A stretch of 64,000 nucleotides of DNA, from NCBI RefSeq assembly GCF_004364775.1, contig NZ_SOAL01000007.1, positions 124,001-188,000 on the forward strand, written 5' to 3'. This DNA is from Comamonas sp. JUb58. GTDB taxonomy: Bacteria; Pseudomonadota; Gammaproteobacteria; Burkholderiales; Burkholderiaceae_C. Positions 17,007 through 24,894 of this stretch are shown here, in pieces; the stretch's first letter is position 1, and each line of letters opens with the position of its first letter. The notes under the pieces were generated by a model. The model was not told the origin of the DNA and made no database searches. It worked only from the letters and a program-made list of their open reading frames with translations. A program made the position numbers and the translations under genes.

Positions 17007-18038
17007 CTATGCATCGTAGCCCTGGGGGTTATGGGTTTGCCAGTGCCAGCTGTCTTGGCACATTTGCGCAAGACTGCGTGTTGCTTGCCAATTCAGGAGC
17101 TGGTTGGCAAGTGTGGCGTCAGCGCACAGCATTGGCACATCGCCGGGGCGGCGGGCAACAACTTGGAACGGAATGGGGCGACCGCAGGCAGCGCTGAAGG
17201 TATTGATCACATCCAGCACTGAGGCACCTTGGCCGGTGCCAAGGTTCAAGGTGAGCAGCGTGCCCTGCGGTTGTTTGCCCAAATATTCAAGGGCAGCGCC
17301 GTGCCCCTCTGCCAGGTCCATGACATGGATATAGTCGCGTACGCCAGTGCCATCCGGGGTGGCGTAGTCGTTGCCATAGACCGAGACTTTCTCGCGCATG
17401 CCCAAGGCGACCTGGCTGATGTAGGGGACGAGGTTGTTGGGGATGCCACGCGGATTCTCGCCAATCCGTCCGCTTTGATGTGCACCAACAGGGTTGAAAT
17501 AGCGCAAGCACGCTATGCGCCAATGGGGTTGCGCCAGATGCAGATCTGCCAGGCAGCGTTCAACCATCCATTTGCTGGTGGCATAGGGGCTGAGCGTGAA
17601 GCCGCAAGGCGCGGTCTCGCGCAATGGAAGATCCTCGGAGGAAGGGTTTCCATAGACGGTGGCCGTGGATGAAAAAATCAGGGTGCTGACCGAGGCGCGT
17701 TCCATGGCCTGTATAACGGACAGCGAGCCGGCGACGTTGTTGTCGTAGTAGCGGGTAGGCTCTGCGACCGATTCGCCAACCGCCTTGAGGCCTGCGAAAT
17801 GGATCACGGCATCAATGGCCTGGCCGCGTTGGAAAACCTGGTCGAGCAGTGCTGCGTCGCGAACATCGCCTTGCTCAACAATTAGGCTGCGTCCGCTGAG
17901 CACCTGCACCCGGTTCAGCGCCTCGGGCGAGCTGTTGCAGAAGTTGTCGATGACGGTGACATCCATTCCGCTTTGCAGCAGATGCAAACATGTATGCGAG
18001 CCAATGTAGCCCGCTCCTCCAGTCACAAGCACATGCAT
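17007..18038 (-). CDS. galE: UDP-glucose 4-epimerase
   Basis: GalE (343 residues) interconverts UDP-glucose and UDP-galactose, and in many bacteria the N-acetyl forms. It is a short-chain dehydrogenase-type protein with TGGAGYIGSH (6-15) for NAD+, VIHFAGLKAVGES, and the catalytic Y152-x3-K156 in PYATSKWMVE. The C-terminal part has RRPGDVPMLCADA. It is the first gene of the minus-strand glycan group and would feed UDP-galactose to glf. The ATG has AGAGGG 6 bases upstream. The GC content rises from here outward, so galE may be the older, conserved edge of the locus. Confidence 0.95.
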   Translation of the reverse strand: MHVLVTGGAGYIGSHTCLHLLQSGMDVTVIDNFCNSSPEALNRVQVLSGRSLIVEQGDVRDAALLDQVFQRGQAIDAVIHFAGLKAVGESVAEPTRYYDNNVAGSLSVIQAMERASVSTLIFSSTATVYGNPSSEDLPLRETAPCGFTLSPYATSKWMVERCLADLHLAQPHWRIACLRYFNPVGAHQSGRIGENPRGIPNNLVPYISQVALGMREKVSVYGNDYATPDGTGVRDYIHVMDLAEGHGAALEYLGKQPQGTLLTLNLGTGQGASVLDVINTFSAACGRPIPFQVVARRPGDVPMLCADATLANQLLNWQATRSLAQMCQDSWHWQTHNPQGYDA

Positions 18039-18142
18039 GAGGTGCCCTCTCTTTGTTCATTCTTATCGACCGCACATTTTCAGGATGTACGGCGTATTTT
18101 TTGAAAATGAGAATAAGATATGAAGCATAGCCTGAATTGCTG

Positions 18143-18158
18143 CATATCTAAAGATATG
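18143..18158. repeat. Small AT-rich inverted repeat upstream of galE
   Basis: CATATCT and AGATATG are separated by two bases in the 140-base gap between galE and the next gene. It could be an operator or chance; nothing else is recognised in the gap. Confidence 0.25.
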
Positions 18159-18178
18159 AAATGTTAATTATTTCCGGG

Positions 18179-19489
18179 CTAGCTTTTTATTTTCTCAGTC
18201 AGTGTGTGTAAAAATAAAAAAGCCAAAATGAAAATCAATGCAAGAATGGGTGTGTTATATCTGGCGATAGGGAACCCTACGCTGTGAATACCGATGAAGT
18301 AGATGAATACAGATGCCAAGAGTACGCTTGTGGCATTGATGGCATTGGATTGCTTGAAGAATTTGAGCAATAAATAAAGGCTAGCCAAGATAGCCAATAC
18401 CACCCATATCCAGTGCGTATGCCGCATCAAGACATAACTGAAGATAAAGAATTTAGAGCTGAGGTAGGGGCTCTGCAAAGCAGGGTAGGTGAAGAAGCCT
18501 TGGTCCGCAGAGGCATCCGACCAAGACAAGAACTCAACAGGTTTTCCCAGTAAGTACCACTGCAGGTACTGTGCGGGTTGATCCACAACACGCTCCCAAA
18601 TGCCAGACAAGGCACTGCTGACTGATGATGAGAGTTCCTGGATCTTGGGGTCGAACCGGTAGGGATAGCCCAAAGTCGCGGGATCAGCGTTGTACATCAT
18701 GCCGGGGTAATGGCCATGAACCAGCGTATTGATGGTGAGTGTCGGGTCTGAGGTGATGCCCAGGGTGATGAGATTTCTTAGCATCCAGAGGGCACTGGGC
18801 AAGATGAAAGCGCATGCGATGGCTGCATAGTGCTGCCACTGCAGTTGTCGCCTAGAAGCCAGCGCCACATACAGCAAGAGCACCGGTAGAAAGTACTGCG
18901 TAGTAGGTCTGACCAAGGTGGCGATGCCAAACAAGAAACCGGCAACAATCAAGGTGCTGCTGTTGCGGTCTTCACTTTTATAGCGGGTGCAAACGTAGAC
19001 GGCGAGTAATAAGAGAAAGCCGAAAAGGCTTTCAGACAATATATAGGTTTCTACGTTAACCAGCTGGGGTGATATGGCTGTCAGAAAGGTGGGTGCAAGC
19101 GGCCAGGCCCCTGGAAGGATTTTGCGTGCAATGCCAAACACCAATAGCAGAGAAAATATCCCTAAAGCTGCCTGAGCCAGGCTTATCTGAAGAATTCCTT
19201 TGAGCGAGGGGGATTTTTCAACAAAGGCCAGAAGAAATAGCGGGTAGCCTGGTGAGCGCACAGCATCGGCAGAAGGCCGGTATTCCGGATTGTTGGATCG
19301 TGTCCAGAACTCATGGGAATACACACCATTGAAGCGCAGGTTGTATGCGTAGCTGTAGTACTGACCTGCGTCGGCCCGCAAGGGGGCCTCTGCCAAGGTG
19401 TTAGTCGCCGTATGGATTCTGAGAAATGCGCCAAGCAGCACGATCAGCACCAGGCAAAAGTTAACAGCCGACTTTCTGTTTTGCAGCAT
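18179..19489 (-). CDS. GT39/ArnT-like membrane glycosyltransferase
   Basis: This 436-residue protein has roughly ten membrane segments. The first periplasmic loop contains LRADAGQYYSYAYNL and later SPGYPLFLL, the pattern of GT-C enzymes of the dolichyl-phosphate-mannose/ArnT type, where the acidic residue in the first loop is catalytic. Such enzymes use a polyprenyl-phosphate sugar, so the DPM-type gene at 6004-6858 is a possible donor source. The start was placed at the ATG just before the first hydrophobic segment (NFCLVLIVLLGAF); a GTG 45 bases earlier is possible. It may decorate LPS, a glycan or a protein. It lies outside the tightly packed cluster, 140 bases from galE. Confidence 0.65.
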   Translation of the reverse strand: MLQNRKSAVNFCLVLIVLLGAFLRIHTATNTLAEAPLRADAGQYYSYAYNLRFNGVYSHEFWTRSNNPEYRPSADAVRSPGYPLFLLAFVEKSPSLKGILQISLAQAALGIFSLLLVFGIARKILPGAWPLAPTFLTAISPQLVNVETYILSESLFGFLLLLAVYVCTRYKSEDRNSSTLIVAGFLFGIATLVRPTTQYFLPVLLLYVALASRRQLQWQHYAAIACAFILPSALWMLRNLITLGITSDPTLTINTLVHGHYPGMMYNADPATLGYPYRFDPKIQELSSSVSSALSGIWERVVDQPAQYLQWYLLGKPVEFLSWSDASADQGFFTYPALQSPYLSSKFFIFSYVLMRHTHWIWVVLAILASLYLLLKFFKQSNAINATSVLLASVFIYFIGIHSVGFPIARYNTPILALIFILAFLFLHTLTEKIKS

Positions 19490-19588
19490 TCGAAATTCAG
19501 TGGTGGAAGGGGTGGGGTGTCCAGGCACTTGCACCGTGCTGGTTGTGGAAGCGATCGCCGGTGAGCAGTGATGATGAGGTGTCAGCCG

Positions 19589-20062
19589 TTACGCAATATA
19601 TGTGCCCGACTTGCCCCCTTGCTTCTCCAGCAACCGAACACCACCGATGACCATCGCTTTGTCCACCGCCTTGCACATGTCATAAATCGTCAGCAGCGCG
19701 ATCTGTGTGGCGGTGAGCGCTTCCATCTCGACGCCGGTCGGGCCTACGGTCTCGGTGCGGGTGTGGCAGCGGATGGCTTGCTGCGCCGCAACTATCTCGA
19801 ACTCCACTGACACTTTCGTCAGCGCAATCGGGTGGCACAGCGGTATCAGCTCACTGGTCTTCTTTGCCGCCATGATGCCGGCTATGCGTGCAATACCCAG
19901 TACATCGCCTTTTTTGGCCGTGCCCGCGGCAATGATGTCCAAGGTGGCCGCCTGCATGGTGATGAAGCCCTCCGCGATAGCGATGCGATGGGTGTTAGGC
20001 TTGGCGCCTACATCGACCATATGGGCCTGGCCCTGGGCGTCGAAATGGGTGAGTTCAGTCAT
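19589..20062 (-). CDS. moaC: Cyclic pyranopterin monophosphate synthase
   Basis: MoaC (157 residues, usual length) works with MoaA in the first step of molybdenum cofactor synthesis, rearranging the GTP-derived intermediate into cyclic pyranopterin monophosphate. Conserved strings are [41 protein letters not shown] and YDMCKAVDK, the last containing active-site aspartate and lysine. The start is the ATG with GGAAAG upstream rather than a TTG 18 bases earlier. It stands alone, diverging from the M48 protease gene. Confidence 0.96.
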   Translation of the reverse strand: MTELTHFDAQGQAHMVDVGAKPNTHRIAIAEGFITMQAATLDIIAAGTAKKGDVLGIARIAGIMAAKKTSELIPLCHPIALTKVSVEFEIVAAQQAIRCHTRTETVGPTGVEMEALTATQIALLTIYDMCKAVDKAMVIGGVRLLEKQGGKSGTYIA

Positions 20063-20226
20063 GGTGCTTTCCGTGTTCAATACGTCACAAGCGGCAATAC
20101 AGGATGCAACTTGTGCAGTGGTGCTTCATCATACGTGTTGGGGTGAAGGCTTGATGGCAGGGAGTCCGCTCTGTCCTTCCTCTGGCTTGATTCAGATTCA
20201 GCATCTGCTGCCGCACGGAATTTTGA

Positions 20227-21960
20227 ATGAATACATGGTTTTTTAAACGCACAGCATGTGCATTGCTGGCCGCCCAAATGGCGGCAGTGGCCACCCTGGC
20301 GCCCCTGCAGGCGCGGGCCGACACCAGCTTGCCAGCGATGGGCGAAGGCGCCGAGATGACCACCAGCGAAGAGCGGCGCCTGGGCGATGACATTGCGCGC
20401 GAGATCTACCGCGATCCGCAGTTTCTGGATGACGCGATTCTGTATGAGTACGTCAACGGCATCTGGCAGGAGCTGATGCTGGCAGCGCGCCAGCGCGGCA
20501 CCTTGACGTCAGAACTGCAGGAACGTTTTGCCTGGCAGGTGATGCTGATCCAGGATGCCACCGTGAATGCCTTTGCGCTGCCTGGCGGTTTTATGGGGGT
20601 GCAGACCGGTCTGGTGGGCGTGGTCGGTAGCCGCGACGAGCTGGCCTCGGTGTTGGCCCACGAGATGAGCCACATCACCCAACGCCATATTGCACGCATG
20701 TTGGCCCGCCAGTCGCGCATGACGCCAGTGATGATTGCCGGCATGATTTTGGGCGCGTTGGCTGCGAGCAAGAACCCGGCTGCGGCACAGGCGCTGATGG
20801 TGGGCAGTTCGGCTGCGGCCATCCAGTCGCAACTGAACTTCTCACGCGATATGGAGCGCGAGGCAGACCGTACCGGCATGAGCCTGATGCCACCAGCCGG
20901 CTACTCGCAAGCGGGTTTTGTCAGCATGTTCGAGAAACTGCAGCAAGCCAACCGCATGAATGACAACGGCAGTTGGCCTTACTTGCGCACCCACCCGCTG
21001 ACCACCGAGCGCATTGCCGACATGCAGTCGCGCTTGCCCGCCGGTGCTGCACGCAAACCGCAGGACACGGGCATGGTGGCGCAGATGATGTCGGCCCGGG
21101 CGCGCCTGCTGTCCAAACCTGAGCCCCAGGTGCTGCACCAGTGGGTGCAGCTGACCACAGCGGCCGATTTTGCCAACCGCTCATTGGACCAGCAGGCAGG
21201 TGTCTGGTATCTGGCAGCCATGTCCCACAACCAGCTGGGGCGCCATGCTGAAGCGCTGGCGGCGTTGGACCAGTTGGATGCCACCGTGCAGGCCCACCCC
21301 GATGCGATGCGCCAGGCGCAACTGCTGCGTGCCGATGTCGCACTGCGGAACCGCCAGCCGCAGGATGCGTTGGCGGCGCTGGCCAAGATCCAACCCCTCA
21401 AGCCTCCTGCCAGCAAGACCGGCAGCACTTCGGTGACGGTCAGCAATGCGATGACTGGCCTGGTCAACGAGGCAGTGATTACCCAGGGCTCGGACAAGTC
21501 GCTGAGCATCCAGGACAGCAGCCGCGATGTGCTGCTGCCGGAGGTCAAGGCCGTGGTGGGCGACGATGCAGGCCAGAGCAGCGATCGGCCCGACCTGGTG
21601 CTGGCTGCACAGGCCTTGGCGCAGCTGCCTGCCACGGGTTTGACGGCCTATGACGGGGTCCTGCGCCAGACCAGCAGCCGCCTGCAGACCCTGGTGGTGC
21701 AGTGGCCCAAGGATGCGGGGGCTTGGCTTGCGCTGTCGTGGGTGCTGCGCCAGCAGAACCAGCCGCTGCGCTCCATCCGCGCGGAGGCCGAGAGCCGGGC
21801 TGCGCAGTATGACTATGCGGCAGCGGTAGACCGCCTGCGCGCCGGGCAGGACATGGCACGCAACAGCCCAAACCGCAATGACTACTACGAGGCCTCGATC
21901 ATCGACACCCGCTTGCGCGAGATGCAATCACTTGCCAAGGAGCAGGCGGCCCGTAAGTGA
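20227..21960 (+). CDS. M48 family metalloprotease with TPR region (BepA-like)
   Basis: This 577-residue protein has a Sec signal peptide (about 1-31, ending QARA), a zinc protease domain and a long helical C-terminal part. The active site H145-E-M-S-H149 binds zinc with a third ligand in the EREAD motif (E212), as in BepA/YfgC. BepA is a periplasmic chaperone-protease that checks outer-membrane protein and LptD assembly, and its TPR domain contacts the BAM complex. At 577 residues it is longer than E. coli BepA; the extra length is a variable segment between about 390 and 480. The last 33 bases overlap the convergent YvlD-like gene. Confidence 0.88.
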   Translation: MNTWFFKRTACALLAAQMAAVATLAPLQARADTSLPAMGEGAEMTTSEERRLGDDIAREIYRDPQFLDDAILYEYVNGIWQELMLAARQRGTLTSELQERFAWQVMLIQDATVNAFALPGGFMGVQTGLVGVVGSRDELASVLAHEMSHITQRHIARMLARQSRMTPVMIAGMILGALAASKNPAAAQALMVGSSAAAIQSQLNFSRDMEREADRTGMSLMPPAGYSQAGFVSMFEKLQQANRMNDNGSWPYLRTHPLTTERIADMQSRLPAGAARKPQDTGMVAQMMSARARLLSKPEPQVLHQWVQLTTAADFANRSLDQQAGVWYLAAMSHNQLGRHAEALAALDQLDATVQAHPDAMRQAQLLRADVALRNRQPQDALAALAKIQPLKPPASKTGSTSVTVSNAMTGLVNEAVITQGSDKSLSIQDSSRDVLLPEVKAVVGDDAGQSSDRPDLVLAAQALAQLPATGLTAYDGVLRQTSSRLQTLVVQWPKDAGAWLALSWVLRQQNQPLRSIRAEAESRAAQYDYAAAVDRLRAGQDMARNSPNRNDYYEASIIDTRLREMQSLAKEQAARK

Positions 21961-22284
21961 CTCGATGACCAGGCTGATGACCGAGTAGAGAACCGAGCCG
22001 ATCAGCGCAGCCCAGAAGCCATGCACCACAAAGCCGCTGCCTGCGATGCCGGAGGCGGCCCAGAACATCAGCGCGTTGATGACAAAGATGAACAGGCCCA
22101 AGGTCAGGATGGTGACGGGCAGGGTCAGCACAATCAGCACCGGTCGCACGATGGCATTGCACAGCCCTATCAGCAGCGCTGCAATCAGCGCCGCGCCAAA
22201 GCTGCGGATTTCCACACCACTGTAGAGGTAGGCGACACAGAGCAGGGCGACTGCGGAGAGCAGCCATTTGAGCAGGATCTTCAT
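21928..22284 (-). CDS. Small YvlD/phage-holin-like membrane protein
   Basis: This 118-residue protein consists of four hydrophobic helices (about 5-22, 28-48, 55-78, 88-110) with the family pattern GLCNAIVRPVLIVLTLPVTI. It matches the 4-TM mycobacterial phage holin / YvlD family, whose role is unknown; despite the name these are chromosomal proteins, not lysis genes. No phage genes are near. Its 3' end overlaps that of the M48 gene by 33 bases in convergent orientation, and it diverges from the TfpX-like gene 80 bases away. Confidence 0.85.
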   Translation of the reverse strand: MKILLKWLLSAVALLCVAYLYSGVEIRSFGAALIAALLIGLCNAIVRPVLIVLTLPVTILTLGLFIFVINALMFWAASGIAGSGFVVHGFWAALIGSVLYSVISLVIESLTGRLLLGK

Positions 22285-22364
22285 GCGGACATAGCTTACT
22301 GCATAATTTCGCGCAGGTCATGTGCAGAAGACAGACGCGCAGGATCCATAAAAAGGGTGAAGGA

Positions 22365-23123
22365 ATGAGGGAAAAATTCAAAGCGGCCGGAATTCATTTT
22401 TTGGTGGGACTGGTGCTTCTCAGTGCCGTGTTCTGCCTGATCTACTTTGTCTGGTACCCGGCGCCTTTCTACCAGTTGTCCGGTGGCCAGGATCTGATGG
22501 AGTTGATTTTTGGCGTGGACCTGATTCTGGGCCCGCTGCTGACCTGGGTGGTCTTCAACAAGAAAAAGCCGCTGCGCACCAACCTCTTGGATGTTGCCGT
22601 GATTGCCTGTGTGCAACTGGCAGCGCTGGGCTATGGCGTCTACACTGTGCTGCAGGCGCGGCCGGTCTTTGTGGGGTTTGAGTACTACCGCTTTCGCGTG
22701 GTGCATGCCAATGAGCCCGATCCGCAGGAAGTGCGCAAAGCCAGTGCAGTGATTCCCCATGGTTTGCCATTGTGGGGACCGAAGATGCTGGGGCTGCGCA
22801 AGCCGGCAAACAATGAGGAGCAAACCAATTCCACCATGCTGGCATTGGGTGGCATTTCCGAAGCTGCGCAGGCGAATCTATGGGTGCCATATGACACAGT
22901 AAAACCCGAGGTGCTTGCGCAGGCGCATTCGGTGCAGCGCCTGATCGATCGCTTCCCAAAGCAGGCTGACAAGATCCGGCAACTGCTGGCCGACCACCAG
23001 CTGGCATTGGACAACGCAGTCTATGTGCCGCTCATTGTCAAGGATGCATTCTGGACCGTGGTGCTGGACAAGCACCAGTTGGACAAGCCTTATTACCTCG
23101 ACATCGACTCGTTCGAGAACTGA
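22365..23123 (+). CDS. TfpX/TfpZ family type IV pilin accessory protein
   Basis: This 252-residue protein has three or four N-terminal hydrophobic segments (about 10-30, 47-65, 75-95) and a soluble C-terminal domain. Its start, KFKAAGIHFLVGLVLLS, and FGVDLILGPLLTWVVFN match the TfpX/TfpZ family, whose members are needed for assembly or stability of particular type IV pilins, often encoded beside them. Here it lies about 18 kb from pilA, beyond the glycan cluster. The start is the ATG preceded by AGGGTGAAGGA. A hairpin terminator follows at once. The mechanism is not known for the family. Confidence 0.82.
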   Translation: MREKFKAAGIHFLVGLVLLSAVFCLIYFVWYPAPFYQLSGGQDLMELIFGVDLILGPLLTWVVFNKKKPLRTNLLDVAVIACVQLAALGYGVYTVLQARPVFVGFEYYRFRVVHANEPDPQEVRKASAVIPHGLPLWGPKMLGLRKPANNEEQTNSTMLALGGISEAAQANLWVPYDTVKPEVLAQAHSVQRLIDRFPKQADKIRQLLADHQLALDNAVYVPLIVKDAFWTVVLDKHQLDKPYYLDIDSFEN

Positions 23124-23127
23124 AACA

Positions 23128-23151
23128 ACAAAGCGCCCGAAGGCGCTTTGT
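23128..23151. terminator. Hairpin terminator between convergent genes
   Basis: ACAAAGCGCC and GGCGCTTTGT form a 10-bp stem with a CGAA loop just after the TfpX-like stop. T-rich sequence follows on both strands, so it can end transcripts from either side. Confidence 0.75.
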
Positions 23152-23173
23152 GTTGGGTGATGGGACTGATGGC

Positions 23174-23614
23174 TTACGCGCCGTCGAGCACCAAGCTGAA
23201 GCAGATACCCAGAATGCCCAGCAGCGAGCCTGCCAGCTTGGCAGGGCGTGGCACAAAGTCGGCCGATGGCGGCTCGGAGATGGCCTTGGGGCGGCGCCAG
23301 TCCAGCACTTCGGCCTCGGGGTACTCAGAATGCAGCTGGGCGGTCATTTGCTGAACGCTGACTTCCGAGATATGGGTCGAGACGCGGGCGCGCTGCAGCT
23401 GGGTGCTTTGCGGGATCAGGCCCTCAAACAGGTTTTTGGCCCACTTGTTGCGCCACTTTTCGAGGGTGCTGCGATTGCCCCAGCGGCTGGCCCTGCGGGT
23501 GATCTTGGGGGCGCAAGCCACCAGCACCCAGTGCTCGTCGTTGATGGTTGCGCACTCGTTCAAGCGCTGCAGGGCAAAGGCGGCATCATCTACAAAGACT
23601 ATTTTTACGTTCAT
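23174..23614 (-). CDS. Hypothetical protein with C-terminal membrane segment
   Basis: This is a 146-residue protein of unknown function. It starts MNVKIVFVDDAAFALQRL, which looks like the first strand and helix of a small alpha/beta (Rossmann- or USP-like) fold. A hydrophobic segment at the very C-terminus (AKLAGSLLGILGICFSLVL) would anchor it to the inner membrane with the body in the cytoplasm. It is rich in Arg, Trp and Lys in the middle. It lies downstream of the riboswitch-controlled TerC gene on the same strand, 67 bases apart, so it may belong to the same manganese-responsive transcript. A hairpin in that gap may reduce read-through. Confidence 0.6.
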   Translation of the reverse strand: MNVKIVFVDDAAFALQRLNECATINDEHWVLVACAPKITRRASRWGNRSTLEKWRNKWAKNLFEGLIPQSTQLQRARVSTHISEVSVQQMTAQLHSEYPEAEVLDWRRPKAISEPPSADFVPRPAKLAGSLLGILGICFSLVLDGA

Positions 23615-23632
23615 CCAAGTGGCCTAAGTGGG

Positions 23633-23655
23633 GCTGGCAGCGTGGGGCTGCCAGC
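23633..23655. repeat. Perfect 9-bp inverted repeat between TerC and hypothetical gene
   Basis: GCTGGCAGC and GCTGCCAGC are separated by 5 bases. No T run follows on the minus strand, so it is not a standard terminator; it may be an mRNA-stabilising or attenuating hairpin. Confidence 0.45.
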
Positions 23656-23681
23656 GGTGGTGGTAGAGGGCGGGTATGGGC

Positions 23682-24425
23682 TTAGTGTACGTTGGCCGCT
23701 GGGAGTTCCTTGGCTTTTTTGCTGGCCAGCCATTTGCCCAGCGCCAGCACGATCAGTGCGCCAGCGGCAGCGGCTGCGTAATGCAGGGTCTTGCTCTGGT
23801 CGATCTTGAACATCCAGGTCCACTTGTCGGGGTTGGCAAACACGGGGTCAGAGACCAGCATGCCGCCTGCAATCCAGCCCAGCAGCATGCCGCCGGCGGT
23901 GATGACCATCGGGAAGCGCTCCATCAGCTTGATGACCAGCTGGCTGCCCCAGACGATGATCGGGATCGAGATCAGCAGGCCCAGGATGATGAGCAGCATG
24001 TGGTGCTCGTCACCGGCGTTCTGCGCGGCGCCAGCAATGGCGATCACGTTGTCCACGCTCATCACCAGGTCGGCAACGATGATGGTCTTGATAGCAGCAA
24101 ACAGGCGGTCGCTGCCTTGGATGTTGCCGTGGTCTTCGTCTTCCGGCACCAGCAGCTTGACGCCGATCCAGAACAGCAAGATGGCGCCGACAAACTTCAG
24201 GAAGGGCAGAGCCAGCAGGAACATCGCGAACGCGATCAGGATGACACGCAAGATGATCGCGCCAGCGGTACCAAAGATGATGCCTTTGCGGCGCAGGTCA
24301 GGGGGCAGCTTGCGGCAAGCCAGGGCAATCACCACCGCGTTGTCCCCGCCGAGCAGGATGTCGATGATGATGATTTGGCCCAGTGCAATCCAGAAGGGCG
24401 CGTGCGTCAGAAAATCCAAGTCCAT
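23682..24425 (-). CDS. TerC family membrane protein under manganese riboswitch
   Basis: This 247-residue TerC-type protein begins MDLDFLTHAPFWIALGQ and has the two metal-site motifs, LLGGDNAVVIALACRKLPP near residue 25 and ADLVMSVDNVIAIAGAAQNA near residue 125. About seven membrane helices are seen. TerC proteins behind yybP-ykoY riboswitches (such as Alx and YkoY) export Mn2+ or support metalation of exported enzymes, so detoxifying manganese efflux is the best guess. The ATG at 24425 has AGGTG upstream; an earlier start at 24467 would place non-conserved residues at the front. It is clearly paralogous to the TerC gene at 1542-2225. Confidence 0.88.
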   Translation of the reverse strand: MDLDFLTHAPFWIALGQIIIIDILLGGDNAVVIALACRKLPPDLRRKGIIFGTAGAIILRVILIAFAMFLLALPFLKFVGAILLFWIGVKLLVPEDEDHGNIQGSDRLFAAIKTIIVADLVMSVDNVIAIAGAAQNAGDEHHMLLIILGLLISIPIIVWGSQLVIKLMERFPMVITAGGMLLGWIAGGMLVSDPVFANPDKWTWMFKIDQSKTLHYAAAAAGALIVLALGKWLASKKAKELPAANVH

Positions 24426-24544
24426 GTAGGCACCTAATTTTGAAAAGGCGGCCCATGCACCATGCACAGACCAGCCGGTAGGGTGTCGTTACAAGTCAGG
24501 GAGGCGACGTTGTTCGGTGTTGGCGCTTTAAAACGGCCAACAGC

Positions 24545-24718
24545 CGGGGCAGTAGCTTCGAAAGACCTGTGGTGCGGCACCATGGTTTTCAAAGGTCTTG
24601 CTCAGATCATGTGGGCCATGAACCTAACGCGCCGGAAGCCGTGAGGCTTCGTACTGACGACGCATTACATGTCTCTGCGCTTGCCGCTGGCAAGGCATCA
24701 ACGGGAGCTACTCCCCTT
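24545..24718 (-). promoter_or_regulatory. yybP-ykoY manganese riboswitch
   Basis: Read on the minus strand, the leader starts AAGGGGAGTAGC (24718-24707) and closes with GCTACTGCCCCGG (24557-24545). Both are the hallmark strands of the yybP-ykoY aptamer. Between them are two helices: GAAGCC/GGCTTC near 24640 and AAGACCT/AGGTCTT at about 24559-24598. Aptamers of this class bind Mn2+ and control exporters, and the gene about 120 bases downstream is a TerC homologue. A CGGC/GCCG hairpin with TTTT follows the closing strand and could be part of the expression platform. I did not fold it computationally. Confidence 0.88.
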
Positions 24719-24814
24719 CGTCAGCGCGTATTGGAACACAAACAAAGCGCTGTTGAGTGACAAAGACCGGGCCGGGGCACAGAGTATTCCCGCATGTTTG
24801 TGTTTGCCCACACC

Positions 24815-24823
24815 TGTGGATAA
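24815..24823. promoter_or_regulatory. Consensus DnaA box
   Basis: TGTGGATAA is an exact match (reverse complement) to the DnaA box TTATCCACA. A weaker relative, TGTGAACAA, lies 5 bases further on. It sits 72 bases before the DUF3717-DUF1289 gene. A single 9-mer can occur by chance. Confidence 0.35.
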
Positions 24824-24894
24824 CAAGCTGTGAACAAGTCATGAGTAAGGGCGCTTGGAGTTTGTGCGGTCGCAGGGCTATCATCCCCGCAGCT

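Noticed and set aside
21928-22284. Phage holin as a sign of a prophage
   Set aside because: The 4-TM YvlD-like family is a normal chromosomal family; no lysin, integrase, capsid or other phage gene is nearby.
24757-24894. Longer N-terminus for the DUF3717-DUF1289 protein
   Set aside because: The extra residues are Cys/Pro-rich and unlike the family, and they span the DnaA-box region; the ATG at 24895 starts the recognised domain.
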